DNA of 64,000 nucleotides from Biscogniauxia marginata (Eukaryota > Ascomycota > Sordariomycetes > Xylariales > Xylariaceae). The stretch spans positions 33,060 through 97,059 of the forward strand of contig MU404188.1 in the NCBI GenBank assembly GCA_022695795.1, written 5' to 3'. Under the pieces are notes generated by a model. It worked only from the letters and a program-made list of their open reading frames with translations. It was not told where the DNA came from and ran no database searches. Both the position numbers and the translations under genes were made by a program. Positions 1 through 11,679 of this stretch are shown here, piece after piece (positions within the stretch are counted from its first letter, which is position 1; each line of letters opens with the position of its first letter).

Positions 1-51
1 CACATGAATTGGGTCATTTAAAACTCCTGCTTTATCCTGTCCTGAGCAATG

Positions 52-987
52 TCATACTTTTGGATCCGTCTCCTTTATAGGCAAGCGCAGAAACATGCCC
101 ACGTGTGGAATGCCTTCCTCAACCCATCTGCCCATGCCCTCGTCAACCTTGAACCCCCATCTCTCGTAGATCTTGACCACCGACTCCTGCGCGTGACAGC
201 AGACCAGCCCGTTCCATCTGGGAATGTCGCCCGCGGCGCCGGCCTTGAGCTGATCCATGCCGAGCTCCGCCACGCTCGGGTCGAAGTACGTCGGGTGCTC
301 CGCGAGCCACTTCCCGGCCGCGGCCCAGAGCTGGGTCGAGATGTGGTGGCCCCGGAACTCGGGGATCACCGCCAGCCGGCCGATCTTGACGTACGGCTCC
401 CTCCCGTCGTGGTACGTCGTGGCCCGGTCGACGCCGAACGGTAAAGCGCTGCCCTGCCTCTCCTCCTCAGCCGCGCTCTGTAGCTCGTTTGTCGCTGCCG
501 TCACGAGAGAATTACTGTCATCGTCGGGGGGCGATGAGGGCAGCAGCGCGTTGTCCGCGTAGCGCGCGCCGTCCTTCGGGTGCGGCGGGTGCGGGAACGG
601 CACCACGCGCAGGGTACCGATGGGCACGGTGCGGGTCTCTGATCGCCGGACCTGCTGCTCCTGCCCCTGCCCCTGCCCCTGCCTCGCCCCCGTCCCCGTC
701 CCCGTCCCCGTCTCCGGATTTGGTTCCTCGGGATGCGGATCCGAAGTCGCGATCCGTTGGTTCACGCTCGCGTAGGCGGCCCAGTGGCACGACCGCGCGT
801 CGTCGGCGTCGTGCTCGTGCGCCAGCGGGATCCCCTGCTCCCCGACGAAGACGGCTTCCCGCACGGCCATGGCGTCGAGGAACACGGGGGGCAGGCGCGA
901 GGCCTGGGGCTGCGCCGAGTGCGGGAGGTGCGGGTCGTAGCCGTCGAGGCGGCTGGGCTCGAGGAGGGATATGAAGGGTGTGCCCAT
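52..987 (-). CDS. GNAT-family N-acetyltransferase
   Basis: Single-exon protein of 311 aa that should transfer an acetyl group from acetyl-CoA; the substrate is unknown. The GNAT core lies in the C-terminal half: the segment GRLAVIPEFRGHHIS followed by a helix is acetyl-CoA binding motif A, and a later YERWGF stretch is the usual strand-helix end of the fold. The middle carries a low-complexity insert of Gly-Thr and Gly-Gln dipeptides coded by imperfect hexamers (about 662-716). The frame stays open upstream to 1164, but I start at ATG 987 (MGTPF...) because the extra 59 codons are Lys/Pro/Asn-rich, run through homopolymers and look like 5' UTR. No signal peptide or membrane segment, so probably cytosolic. 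The family is clear; the biological role is not. Confidence 0.8.
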   Translation of the reverse strand: MGTPFISLLEPSRLDGYDPHLPHSAQPQASRLPPVFLDAMAVREAVFVGEQGIPLAHEHDADDARSCHWAAYASVNQRIATSDPHPEEPNPETGTGTGTGARQGQGQGQEQQVRRSETRTVPIGTLRVVPFPHPPHPKDGARYADNALLPSSPPDDDSNSLVTAATNELQSAAEEERQGSALPFGVDRATTYHDGREPYVKIGRLAVIPEFRGHHISTQLWAAAGKWLAEHPTYFDPSVAELGMDQLKAGAAGDIPRWNGLVCCHAQESVVKIYERWGFKVDEGMGRWVEEGIPHVGMFLRLPIKETDPKV

Positions 988-1899
988 GGTGTTTTGAGTT
1001 GGGGGGGGGGGGTTGGTGCTCTTGGGGGTGAGATGGAGGTTTTTTTTTTTTTGCTTGTTTGATGAGTGGATGAGTGGTAGGTAGGCAACTAGTTCAGAAG
1101 TACCTTGTAAGTGTCCTTCTCGGGGAGGAAGTGTATGTGTGAGGTACGATAGAAATAGGTTCAAGGCAGGAATATGTAATAGTGGCTAGACAGATAGTCT
1201 TTATTGGGACCGTAGGTCTAGCTAGTTATCTGTGAAAATAGATGCAGTTGCTGAAATGTGATAAGCTTGGTAGTAGTAGTTGTTATTGCTTCCTGGGTGT
1301 CATGTATGTACTACATGCAGGACGGGTACGAGCAACTTGAAGGGCGTACGTTTGGTGTGACACATGCAGACTAATCATTTGATGTTGGCTATACCCGGTG
1401 ATGGGGTGAGAGGGCAGGCATCGACTTAGTAATTAACTAGACTAAACCTTAGTAGGCAAGTATGAGTTAAAGAATCATGAATTATGAGCGTGGCAAGGAC
1501 CGGCGGTGAAGTCTTTAACCTAAGGTACGTACAAAGAGACAAACTTGTACATGTATTGGTTCGTTGATCCGGGAAAAAAAGGGGGTTGATTGAACGACTT
1601 GTTTGGCTACGATTGATGACATGCACGTTCTCCAGAGCTGAGAGCCTGGTTTTCGTCCGCCACTTACGTCGGGTCCGCAAAGTCAGGGGTAAACCACTTG
1701 TAAGATGCAAGTTTCCGATCAATTATAGCGCTGAATTCATATGACTTTCAATATTGAAAGCTTAAATACCTACATATTGGTCTTTTGATATGTGCTCTTC
1801 CCAGTGAAAAGGATAACTCAATTCTAATCAGATCGTTTCTAAGTCAAATGCTCTCTCTAGGTATTCATCAGCGCTCATAAGCTTGCAGCTACCTAAGTT
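988..1899. other. Intergenic: GNAT upstream region and SDR downstream region
   Basis: No convincing gene. The part next to the GNAT start holds a G12 tract (1001-1012) and a T13 tract (1040-1052), which on the coding strand are C and A runs in the presumed leader. The rest is AT-rich with no conserved motif I can name. Confidence 0.6.
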
Positions 1900-2749
1900 C
1901 TACCTAAGACCACCGCTTAGCAAAATGCTTTGCCCTGTCAAATAACCTGTCTTGCATATCATTGTGACCACGTTCGCGCATTCTTGGGGTGTCCCTAGTC
2001 TCCCCACTGGGATATTCTTCACATCTCCAGGCGTGCCCTCGACGAACTTTGCGTCTGGAATCATGCCTGTTTCGCCAATCATAGCTGGAGCAACGTCGTT
2101 AACCGTAATACCGAAACCCGCATGCTTGTTAGCCAGATTCTTCATCATCCCAGACAGCCCAGCCTTGGAGGCAGCATAGTGACATGCATTTATACCACCG
2201 CCTTGAGCGGCGATCGAGGAGATAAATATGACCCGTCCCCAGCGTTGGGCTTCCATGTGTGGGATGCTGAGCTTGGAGAGGATGAACGAAGCTCTCAGGT
2301 TAATGTTAATAGTATAGTCAAACTCCTCGAGAGTCACATCTGATATGCCCGGGTATCGTTTGCCGTAGCCGGCATTAGACACTAAGATGTCCGGGCCGTC
2401 TTGTCCATGCTGCTCCTTGATGTCCCCAAAAAGCCTCTTGATAGCTTCTGCTGAACCCGTGTCGACGCAGTGTGTAGAAACCTTTTGGCCCGACCCACCC
2501 TGGCTCAATAGCTCTTTGGCCAAGTCTTCAACCGCCCGAGGGTTCCTGAAGCTGGTGAGAGCAAGTGAGGCGCCTTCGGCCCATAAGTTTCGAGCAATAG
2601 CTGTGCCAATTCTAGGTCCTACGCGTCAACGCTGCAAGTGATCAGATAAAGGCTGTTTTTTTTTTTGGCTGGAGAGAAGCTTACCCTCCAGAAGCGCCTG
2701 TGATGAGAGCTAGGCGACCCCTGAGCTCATTATCGACCAAGGTTGACAT
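1900..2749 (-). CDS. Short-chain dehydrogenase/reductase (classical SDR)
   Basis: Two-exon gene, complement(1900..2611, 2685..2749), 258 aa. It should be an NAD(P)(H)-dependent oxidoreductase of the 3-oxoacyl-ACP-reductase-like classical SDR group; the substrate is unknown. The cofactor motif TGASGGIG is restored exactly when the 73-bp intron (2612-2684, donor GTAAGC, acceptor CCTAG) is removed, which fixes both exon borders and the start at 2749. The active site is intact: SNAG (SDR NNAG-type) motif, a catalytic Ser in ISSIAAQ, and YAASK with Tyr near residue 167 and Lys near 171. The C-terminus SILLSGGL is typical of the group. The intron contains a T11 run on the plus strand. It is divergent from LHS1, sharing a roughly 670-bp upstream region. 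Confidence 0.85.
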
Positions 2750-3415
2750 GATGTAGGATGAGCAGAAGGTCCGTAGAGTGTACTTGTAGCGTGTCAGTGT
2801 TTAAAGGAGAGAGGAACCGCGGGGTCAGCAGCCAAGCCACAACCTTATTATATAACCAAGAGCACCAGCACTACTAGGTACCAGGTAGGTAAGGTCCCGC
2901 ACCGGGTCGAGGGCATGATAATCGGGCATTCTGGGTCCAAGCTCCTCTATCGGGCCAATCAGGTCTTTATCGGTGGCTTCAATGGACAATGCCAGCCACA
3001 ACAGGGGTTATCTACCTCTTTTTTTCTTTCAATGCAACAAGTTGTCCTCTTTACAGCATACCTATAAGTACATTTGAAGTACCTGGCTTGAGCGACACGT
3101 TTTGTTAATGCGATCCCTAAGAGTTGACAATCCAGATGTCGGTATGCTGGACACAGCCCCTGGTTATTATTAGTCCGTACATGATAGTTGAGGCCAGATT
3201 CTACTACTTCAGAAGCTAGGACTTCGAAGATAGCCTGTGCCGGAAGAAAAACACATACAAAACCCCGAGTCCCAGGAGTTTCCAGTTACTCCTAAACTAC
3301 CTCTACTGCTGATAACCTAGTCCGGGTCTGCGTCTACTCACCCACGCAGCGACTGGTCTTTATACTGCTGCACAGGCGAGCTCCTCGCCAAACCACCCCT
3401 CCTAATTTGCCCACC
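2750..3415. promoter_or_regulatory. Divergent intergenic region between SDR and LHS1
   Basis: This region must contain the upstream control sequences of both the SDR gene (leftward) and the LHS1 chaperone gene (rightward). It contains TACCTA/AGGTAC repeats around 2875-2895, and a purine-poor stretch directly precedes the LHS1 start (context CCACCATGG). I could not identify a certain unfolded-protein-response element. Confidence 0.45.
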
Positions 3416-6400
3416 ATGGCGGCACATATATTCTCCCCACGATCTATACTTCTTTGCGTATTGTTCCTCTTCTCCACGAACGCCCTCGCCGTATCCGCCG
3501 TCCTCGGTGTCGACCTGGGCACCGAATATATAAAGGCTGCCCTCGTCAAGCCCGGTATTCCCCTCGAGATCGTTCTGACCAAGGACTCGCGAAGAAAAGA
3601 AACCTCCGCCGTCGCCTTCAAACCTTCGCAGAATGTCCCCAAGAGCGGTGCCTACCCCGAGAGAGTCTACGGCTCCGACGCTATGGCTCTTGCCTCTCGG
3701 TTCCCTAGCGACGTGTACCCGAACCTCAAGACCCTCCTCGGTCTTCCTACCGACGACTCGGTAGTCCAAGAATACGTTGCGAGACACCCGGCGCTTCAAT
3801 TGGAAACGCATAAGCTCCGTGGCACCGCCGCATTCAAGAGCACGGCTACTCCCGACGAAGAAGCATGGATGGTGGAAGAGCTACTTGCTATGGAGCTCCA
3901 GAGCATCCAGCGCAATGCCGAAGCATTGGCCGGACCTGACACCAGTGTGCGCTCGCTTGTGATCACCGTACCGCCGTTTTATACCACCGAGGAGAAGCGC
4001 GCTGTCGAACTGGCTGCCGACCTTGTCGGCCTCAAGGTCCTTTCTCTGATTAGCGATGGCCTCGCCGTGGGGTTGAACTACGCCACGAGTCGGACATTCC
4101 CTACCGTCAACGAGGGAGGCAAGCCGGAATATCACATGGTGTTTGACATGGGTGCTGGTTCTACCAAGGCGACCATCATGAAATTCCAGGGCCGAACTGT
4201 TAAGGACATTGGCAAATTTAACAAGACGGTTCAAGAGGTGCAAGTTGTGGGAAGCGGCTGGGATCGGACCCTTGGCGGCGATGCATTCAACTACTTGATT
4301 GTAGACGACATGGTCTCTAAGTTTGTGGAGAGTTCAGCTGCTAAGAAAGCAGCCGTTACCACAGAGAGCGTCCAGGGGCATGGGCGGGCCATGGCAAAGC
4401 TCCTGAAGGAGGCCGAGAGATTGCGCCATATACTGAGTGCTAATGTCGATACGTCTGCCAGCTTCGAAGGTCTCTACGATGACATTGATTTCAGATACAA
4501 GATTACTAGAGCAGACTTCGAGAAGATGGCTGAAGCTCATGCCGAAAGAGTTGGCATTGCCATACAGAAGGCTCTCGACACCGCGGAGCTTGATGTTAAG
4601 CAGCTCGATTCCATTATTCTTCACGGTGGTTCATCCCGAACGCCTTTCGTCCAGAAGGAGCTCGAGAAGATTGCGGGCGGCGACAAGTTGCGCAGCAACG
4701 TCAACTCGGACGAGGCCGCGGTTTTCGGAGCTGGTTTCAGAGCTGCAGAGCTTAGCCCTAGCTTCCGAGTGAAAGAAATCAGGGTCTCTGATGTCGCTGC
4801 CTACCCAGCTGGCATGAGGTGGACGAACCCCCAGGACAAACCTCAGCAACAACGACTTTGGACGGCAAGATCTCTTCTTGGTGCTGCGCCAAAGGAAGTC
4901 ACATTCACAAATCAAGAGGACTTCTCTATCCAATTTTACCAGCAGCTCCCCTCTCCTGAAGGGACAGTAGATCAAGAAACCAAGGTCTTGACAACCAAGA
5001 ATCTTACTGCCTCTGTTGCATCACTCGTGGAGAAGAATGGTTGTGCCCAATCCGATATCCACTTCAAAGTGAAGCTTCGGCTTGGCGCCGAGACTGGCGA
5101 GGTTGAGGCTACTCAGGCCTCGGTAGAATGTGAAGCTGAGGTACTCGAAAAAGAAGGCTCAGTGATGGATGGCGTCAAGAATCTCTTCGGATTCGGAAAG
5201 AACAAGGACCAAAAGCCGTTGGAGGATGGCGATTCAAGCACCGAGAGCGAGAGCGAGAGCAGCGAGACTGCTTCAACCACGGAATCAACAGACACTGCTA
5301 CGACATCATCTGTAGAGTCTAGCCCTACCTCAACTACAGCAACTCCGACCTCATCCGAGTCGGCTGAGAGTAGCCCAGTACCTAAGAAGCACCTTGTCGT
5401 AATTCCAGTTGGCTTTACTTTGGAAAAAGCGGGTATCCCTGCATTGCCCAAAGCGGATTTTACGAAGGCCAAGGACCGTATCAAGGCTTTCGAGGCGTCT
5501 GACAAATCCCGCCGATTAAGGGAAGAAGCTCTAAACCATTTGGAAGGCTTCACGTATAGGGTCCGGGATCTGTTAGACACGGAATCCTTTGTGGCAGCTT
5601 CTACCCCAGAAGAGCGATCGAAGCTAGAACAGAAGGCCAGCGCCGCTAGCGAGTGGCTCTACGGCGATGGAGCTGACGCTTCACGCGACGAACTCAAGTC
5701 CAGACTCAAAGAGCTCAAGGACCTCGTTTCTCCAGTTGAGAAGAGGATTGAGGAAGCCTCAAAGAGACCAGAACTAATTCAGACGTTGCGGGACGCGCTT
5801 GGTCAGACTAGCACCTTCGTTGATACTATTAAGGGCAAGATTGCGGAAGCCGAGGCATTTAAATCTTCAATTAGTACCAGCTCAACAACCGAAGAGAGCT
5901 CAACTGTCACTGCGGCTCCGTCACAGGATGGCAGTGAGTTTGACGGGCTTGAGGACGACGAAACTACGGCATCCACAACTACTGCTACTGACGAAGACCG
6001 TGGCCCTGTCCCGCCGTTGTACACTCTAGACGATCTCCGGGAGGTCACAGAGCTCTCTAGTTCCATCCTGACCTGGCTCGAGGAGAAGGTGGCCGAACAA
6101 GAAAAACTACCTGACGCTGCCGATCCAGTCCTCCTCACCAAGGACCTGGTGGAGAAGACGAAGAAGCTCGAAAAGGCTGGCATGGACCTCGCTATGAAAA
6201 GCGTCAAGAACTTTGATAAGAAGGGCAAGAAGAAGAGCAATGGCTCCAAGAAATCGAGCAAGACGAAGTCGAAGAGCGCCACGAAGGCGGCCAGCGACGG
6301 GTCGGAGCCCACGATAGACGTGAAGGGCGACGAAAACTTTATTAACTTTGGGAAAGACGGCAAAGAGCCTACACAAGAGGAGATCGAGGAGATGATAAGG

Positions 6401-6460
6401 AAGGTGATGAAGGAACAAGAAGACAAGGATAAGACAGAGAACAGGCACGACGAACTGTAA
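3416..6460 (+). CDS. LHS1: ER-lumen Hsp70 family chaperone LHS1/GRP170 (HYOU1-like)
   Basis: Single-exon protein of 1014 aa. The Hsp110/Grp170-type chaperone acts in the ER lumen as a nucleotide exchange factor and holdase for the BiP/Kar2 cycle. A signal peptide covers about residues 1-28 with a hydrophobic LLCVLFLF core. The Hsp70 nucleotide-binding domain follows, with LGVDLGTEYIKAAL near its start and the phosphate-2 loop FDMGAGSTKAT near residue 243. After the beta-sandwich comes a Ser/Thr/Glu-rich insert (about 605-665), then an extended helical domain with a second Ser/Thr-rich stretch (about 820-865), a Lys-rich tail and a terminal HDEL retrieval signal. I chose ATG 3416 because it has a CCACCATGG context; the frame stays open slightly upstream but without an ATG. 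Length and architecture match the family. Transcription is probably induced by ER stress (known for the family, not seen here). Confidence 0.95.
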   Translation: MAAHIFSPRSILLCVLFLFSTNALAVSAVLGVDLGTEYIKAALVKPGIPLEIVLTKDSRRKETSAVAFKPSQNVPKSGAYPERVYGSDAMALASRFPSDVYPNLKTLLGLPTDDSVVQEYVARHPALQLETHKLRGTAAFKSTATPDEEAWMVEELLAMELQSIQRNAEALAGPDTSVRSLVITVPPFYTTEEKRAVELAADLVGLKVLSLISDGLAVGLNYATSRTFPTVNEGGKPEYHMVFDMGAGSTKATIMKFQGRTVKDIGKFNKTVQEVQVVGSGWDRTLGGDAFNYLIVDDMVSKFVESSAAKKAAVTTESVQGHGRAMAKLLKEAERLRHILSANVDTSASFEGLYDDIDFRYKITRADFEKMAEAHAERVGIAIQKALDTAELDVKQLDSIILHGGSSRTPFVQKELEKIAGGDKLRSNVNSDEAAVFGAGFRAAELSPSFRVKEIRVSDVAAYPAGMRWTNPQDKPQQQRLWTARSLLGAAPKEVTFTNQEDFSIQFYQQLPSPEGTVDQETKVLTTKNLTASVASLVEKNGCAQSDIHFKVKLRLGAETGEVEATQASVECEAEVLEKEGSVMDGVKNLFGFGKNKDQKPLEDGDSSTESESESSETASTTESTDTATTSSVESSPTSTTATPTSSESAESSPVPKKHLVVIPVGFTLEKAGIPALPKADFTKAKDRIKAFEASDKSRRLREEALNHLEGFTYRVRDLLDTESFVAASTPEERSKLEQKASAASEWLYGDGADASRDELKSRLKELKDLVSPVEKRIEEASKRPELIQTLRDALGQTSTFVDTIKGKIAEAEAFKSSISTSSTTEESSTVTAAPSQDGSEFDGLEDDETTASTTTATDEDRGPVPPLYTLDDLREVTELSSSILTWLEEKVAEQEKLPDAADPVLLTKDLVEKTKKLEKAGMDLAMKSVKNFDKKGKKKSNGSKKSSKTKSKSATKAASDGSEPTIDVKGDENFINFGKDGKEPTQEEIEEMIRKVMKEQEDKDKTENRHDEL

Positions 6461-7734
6461 TACAAGATAGGCGTTGCAGGAAAAAGAATACGATGTAATT
6501 TAATCTTGCCACAATTGCAGCCAACGGCCTTCGCGAAACGTTCTAGGCATGTATGTCTAAGGCTGACTGCCGTAGGTTGGACGAGGTGATGTGAGGAGGT
6601 CTGAACATTGGCGTCTTCTTATTAGCCAAGGGGGAGTAGGTAGTCATACTTGGTCAAGGGATAGGTGACATATCGTACGACTTCTTCCCAGATGCAACGA
6701 TCCGATGCACAGATGCATAGATGCACAGATCTCGAAAGCGTTTGCTTCCAGCTACATGTACTGGCTCTTGTGTCCAGATGCTGCCTAAGATTGTGTGCGT
6801 GAGGCTTACACAGGACCGAGGTGTGTAGCCGATCTCTGTAACAGGGACATGTTGTTGGCCGCCTGACATGTTGAACACGACTTTTCGAGCGTTTCCCATT
6901 CGGGGGCCCTTGCGAATGCAAATTGGGGTAATACCCGAGAATGGGCTCCACGCGATTGGAAACCAGGGACGGTTGGTTTTCTTAGAATTCTTTTTCTTTT
7001 CTTTTCGAGATTCGACTCGGAGGCGATGTGTACCACGTTGGCACCGAGTTAGCTACCAAGTACATGTGACCGATGATTCACCTACCTACATTAGGTTAAT
7101 CCAACCTATACCTACCTACCTAAGTTATATGTACCTATGTAGCTCTAGGTTAGGTTAGATGAATAGGGGCAACGAGGAAAAGTCGGACTGGATGCTTGTG
7201 GTAGTTGCTACCTGCTATGTTTGCTAAGGGGATGTTCCCAGGTATCTAAGGTATCTATTCGCTCCTTCCCGGCTGCAGCTTGCGATGCAGGTATTCATGT
7301 ACCCGCGTCGTTACCCAAGATCACAATCGTGTCTCCCTCCAATTCTAAGTACTGCCATCCCCCGGCTTGGCAACATCACCGTCCTATTTTGTCCCCTCTC
7401 CTCGTCTTCCCCCCCTTTAGGTTCTTTCTCTCTCTCTCTCTCAGCAGATCTCCAGAGACATTATAAAACACGCTCGTTTGCGCCGAACCTTCATTTCCTC
7501 CACCCGCGGTTTGCCCACCAGGTCTGATAGGTAGAGTAGCAAATACCTTTCTAAGTGGATAGTACGTGCTGGGAATTTCTTCTCTTCTTTTATTCGTTCT
7601 TCAGAACCGAAAATTGTTCATTCATTCATTCATTCTAGTACATCCTCTCGTCGTTCGTTTATCCACTACTTCGCCGACATCACCCCGGCCAGGAGTCTCC
7701 TACGATCTCTATTACTATTACGTCTTCGTTCAGC
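6461..7734. other. Intergenic: LHS1 3' side and protease upstream region
   Basis: Several open frames here are unsupported. 7079-7160 is a dense cluster of TACCTA/TTAGGT hexamers. 7428-7442 is a CT-dinucleotide run and 7617-7635 repeats ATTC, both within the pyrimidine-rich presumed 5' UTR of the aspartic protease. Confidence 0.6.
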
Positions 7735-9204
7735 ATGGGGAATTTCACCAACATCCTCGTCCGTTTGGCCTTCTGGGTTTCCCTGTTCACCGTGGCCACT
7801 TCCTCGCCGATCCTCGGAAAAGCTGCAACTGGAAAGACGCTCTCTATTCCTCTGACTCACAATGCGGACGTGCCTCACCATGGCCCATCAGAGTACTACA
7901 GAACTCTGAAGAAGTTCAACTTCGAGATCCCTGAGCGTCTGCAGCAGATAGTCGACACCCACAAGGCCAAAACCGCTAGCAACAAGGCTTCCTCTGGTTC
8001 TGGTAGGCGGATCTTCGTTGTCCTGAGTGTCAAAATCGCACAAAGTCTGGGAACTAATGATGACTACAGGAAGCTCGGTTCCAGCCGTGGCTCACGGTGG
8101 CGATCTCATGTGGCTCACACCTGTTGGTATCGGCACACCAGCCCAGACGCTGAACCTTGATTTGGACACCGGCTCGACCGATACGTAAGGAACCTTCGAC
8201 CAACGCCTCACTCTTTCAGATTCGTGCTTTGCTTAGCGCTAACATGACAAAATCCTAGTTGGGTCTTCTCAAATGACACGGCCAAGAAGGATGTCGAAGG
8301 ACAGATTGTCTGGCATGCGGAAAATTCATCCACGGCCAGTCTCATCGAGCACTGTAGTTGGAGTATCATGTATGGTGACTTTTCAACCTCAGAGGGAATC
8401 TGCTACAAGGATACGTTCACACTTGGAGACTTAGTGATCCCAGACATGACGATCGAGTCTGCCACGGATGTGTCCGACATGTTCACCGCGGCTCACGACA
8501 TGTCTGGACTCGTAGGTCTAGCCTGGCCTGCCCTCAAACAGACGACACCGCCGCAGAAAGCTTTGATCGAGTTCCTATCCGAGGTGCTTAGCGAGCCAGT
8601 GTTCACTGTGGATTTCCAGCACAACAGCACTGGTTCCTTCAATTTCGGTTTCATTGATGACTCACTACACTCAGACGAGATCAAATACGTTGACGTAGAC
8701 ACATCCGACGGTTTCTGGGCAGTGAAGGCCACGGCCTTCGCGATTGGCGGTTCTGACCTGGAATACTCATTCTCCTCACCGAAGAATGTGATCGTTGACA
8801 CGGGCTCCACACTCATGTTCGCGCCGACCGCGGCCGTGGACACGTACTTCGATAGTGTGCCGGGCTCCAACTTCTCCTATGAAGACTACGGTTACGTGGT
8901 CCCCTGTGATGCGCAGCTACCGGACTTCGTGTGGGAAATCAGTGACGACAATGGGAACAAGGTCACGGGTGCCGTCCCGGGTGCGTATCTCGTATACGCC
9001 CACAGCACCGACGAAAGCTGCTACGCCGGTCTTCAGGCATTTGGCAGTGTCTCGGGCATACAGGGCATCTATGGAGATATATTCTTGAAGAGTAGCTTTG
9101 TCGTCTTTGACATTGGCAACAAGCAGCTCGGCGCCGCGCCCAAGAAGCTGAACACTAGCAACGACAAGCGCGACGGAGACGGCGAAGGCAACAAGTCCAG
9201 CTGA
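7735..9204 (+). CDS. Secreted pepsin-like aspartic protease (family A1)
   Basis: Three exons, join(7735..8002, 8070..8184, 8259..9204), 442 aa. A pepsin-fold endopeptidase active at acid pH, probably secreted or vacuolar. Residues 1-24 form a signal peptide; a propeptide follows. The two catalytic motifs are present: DTGST with Asp122 and DTGST with Asp308. The flap Tyr is seen in MYGDFSTSEG. The first DTG motif and the following TWVF are joined correctly only when intron 2 (donor GTAAGG, acceptor CCTAG) is removed, and both introns keep frame. There are about four Cys in the mature part. The C-terminus is hydrophilic (Lys, Asp, Asn), with no hydrophobic GPI-anchor tail, so a soluble enzyme is more likely than a yapsin. 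The substrate is unknown. Confidence 0.9.
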
Positions 9205-11679
9205 GTGCAACTAAGGTGTATTGTCTATGAAGGACCAGGGAATCGGAAGCCGTGGAAAGCAATCTTTTTTGCACTCGCAAGCAGTCGCTTTTTTGAGTTT
9301 TTTTTTTGTTGCTAATGATGGACGTGTTTCTGTCGAGTTAATTGCGGTCGAGATAGATAAAGGAGTAGATTAAAAGTTCGGCTCTAAAAGGGAAAAAATG
9401 TGTGTGTCATGGATTCATAGAAAAAAAGAAAGACAAAATACATTGATGTTTGGGCTTCCCCATTTACCCCCCTTTTTCTTTCTTACTACTAGAGCTCCTC
9501 GGGCGATTGTTCTCCCTATAATAAGTAGGTACTTATGAAGGCTGTCTTATCTGTAAATACAGACCGAGGGTTCTGGTAGCTAGATATCGGAATATATCGG
9601 TATTGAGCATGCCACTTCAGGGGCTATAAGTGCGTGAATATTGAGGCTCGAAATGCGGGTGGATGTGAAGACTTATTATATGTGATAATCTTTTCGCGCT
9701 GTGAGTTTTAAAACTTTGAGATATCATCCCTCCTTCCTCTTCCCGCTTCCCCTCCTTTTAAGTGTGTGTTCCAACTTACAGGTTATATGCACACCTATTA
9801 ATATAGGTATACTTACATGGATGTCTTGAATGTACTTAAACACGAGCAATATACGTAACCCTGGAAACTTGAAATAAGCGAGTATGTATGCAGGTATGCA
9901 GGTATGTAGCATAGGTATCAAAACGTGTTCTGGCCCGGTGGGAAAATGTATAGATTAAGTCAGTAAGTTAGTTTCGGACTCGCTTTGCGTAGTAAAGTAA
10001 AGTGCTGGTTAGGTAAGTTACGGATAAGAAGTATACGTGAAGATGCACGGGATGAACTTTAGTATAGGTACCCGACCTTAGTAGGTATTATATAGTTTTA
10101 ATTAAGGTTCAAGGCCTGCACTTATATATTGAGATATAGATAAATACTGACAATGCATTGTACATATAAGACAGATTACCATTTAAGGAATAATAGTAAC
10201 TTGGCAAGTTTGCTACCTTTATAGTTGTATATCTCGATTATATGGAGTGTCATGTCTTATGTGATAATATGCCGATACTTCATATCATATTTGAAATAGT
10301 CCTGTCGCATTAATATACCAAGGTGGCTATGTATTACATTTTTATTTATATGCTTATTTACCTCGACTATTATCCTCAACCCCCTGCGCTCTTTCATTCA
10401 CAATGTGATGGAAAGGGATGTTACTTCGGCCGAAAATGTTGGCTGGGCTATAATCCTGTTGACTCGTGCGTACCTAAGTACCTAAGTACCTATATACATA
10501 CCAGACATACGCACATGGACTTACGGCTGTTCCCGATGCTAATAAGCACTAGGCAAACGTCTCATCGTTAACCGTCATGATGATCTAACTGCGTAGGTAA
10601 CTTCAATTAGTATGACATATGTAAGTTCGTACTAATTCTGCACTTAATACGTGTATGTCAACTTCAAAATTTGTAAAGTTTCAATGGTATCCAGAATGCA
10701 TTAACGTCAAAGCTACTCTCCTCTCCTCCATGATGACTTATGTACGAATGACATCAAGAGATGCTGGTGGCAGCCCGGTCAAAATAATTGTCGACGAACA
10801 GCGAGTATGCGATGGTGTGTCAATCCTCCCGCCTCCTACCGTCCGTCTATTCTTGTTTCGCTTGGCCTCCCACTCACAAATCCCCCTTCCTAATCCACCT
10901 ACCCGCCTACTTGACCGCCCTGTCTGCCGAACATACAAAACACAACTATGTCATGCTATGCTGATAAATGATGATGCTGCTGCTACTGCTGCTGCGAAGC
11001 GCGAGCACAGTGTTTGGATACCTTGTAAGATTGTTCATTACTTAGCTCCCCTTTCGGTCCCCCCCTCTTCATACCGAAGGCGGCCGCTACCCCCGCCATT
11101 GTTGCCGTGCTGCTGCTGCAAGTCGTGTGGAACAAAAAAAAACATGGGTAGAAAAAGGTAACGAAAAACGGAAGGGACTCCATAAACGCCAGACGGACAA
11201 GTGAATGGGGCCGGTAGTGGGAGAACTTGTCACGTCTCTCTAAACGAGGGGATATCTTCAATTGAGCATCGGGTTCGGTTCGTCAAAAAAGCAGTAATGT
11301 CAAAAATATTGGGTTTCCTTGTTTCTCCCTAGACAAGTGTTGATGCCCGAGTGGCTGGTCAATTCGGAATCTGTGAACACAGAAATCTTGTCTTGCCCGC
11401 CTGTCCATCTTGCCTTGCGTTTTTATCCAAACACAGTTCCAAGCGGAGGGCGTCGCTTCACGTGGGTATCCAGGACGTGTTGAACAGGGCCTGGTTCGAG
11501 GTTGGGTCTGTTTTTGGCATGTCCCAAGGTCGTCGTGGATTCATAACACAAAGGCGTCAAAAGATTATCGCTATGTCGTGGAGGGAGGCCTTTTCCGAAA
11601 AGGATTAGGATCGCAGCCAGTCAAAAATCGACTTGTCCGGGTTAGACACTGGGGTTGGATTCGCTAGATTCTCCCTGGT
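9205..11679. other. Long AT-rich intergenic spacer
   Basis: About 2.5 kb between the convergent 3' ends of the protease and the coiled-coil gene. It holds T-rich runs just after the protease stop (9290-9310), a tandem ACCTAAGT motif (10470-10498), a CTG/GCT-rich patch (10973-10995) and no reading frame with coding character. One 168-codon frame (10655-11161) is rejected as composition-driven. Confidence 0.55.

Noticed and set aside
3407..3415. Upstream extension of LHS1 by three codons
   Set aside because: The extension would begin with TTG; the ATG at 3416 has a CCACCATGG context and directly precedes the signal peptide.
2750..3415. Unfolded-protein-response element for LHS1
   Set aside because: An ACGT core is present near 3097-3100 but the surrounding bases do not match a known consensus well enough to claim it.
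5803..6465. 220-codon frame antisense to LHS1
   Set aside because: Its Ser/Phe/Leu-rich composition mirrors the Lys/Glu/Ser-rich helical tail of LHS1 on the other strand; no independent motif.
10655..11161. 168-codon frame in the spacer after the protease
   Set aside because: Composition is driven by simple CTG/CCT repeats; no domain, no splice or promoter support, poor start context.
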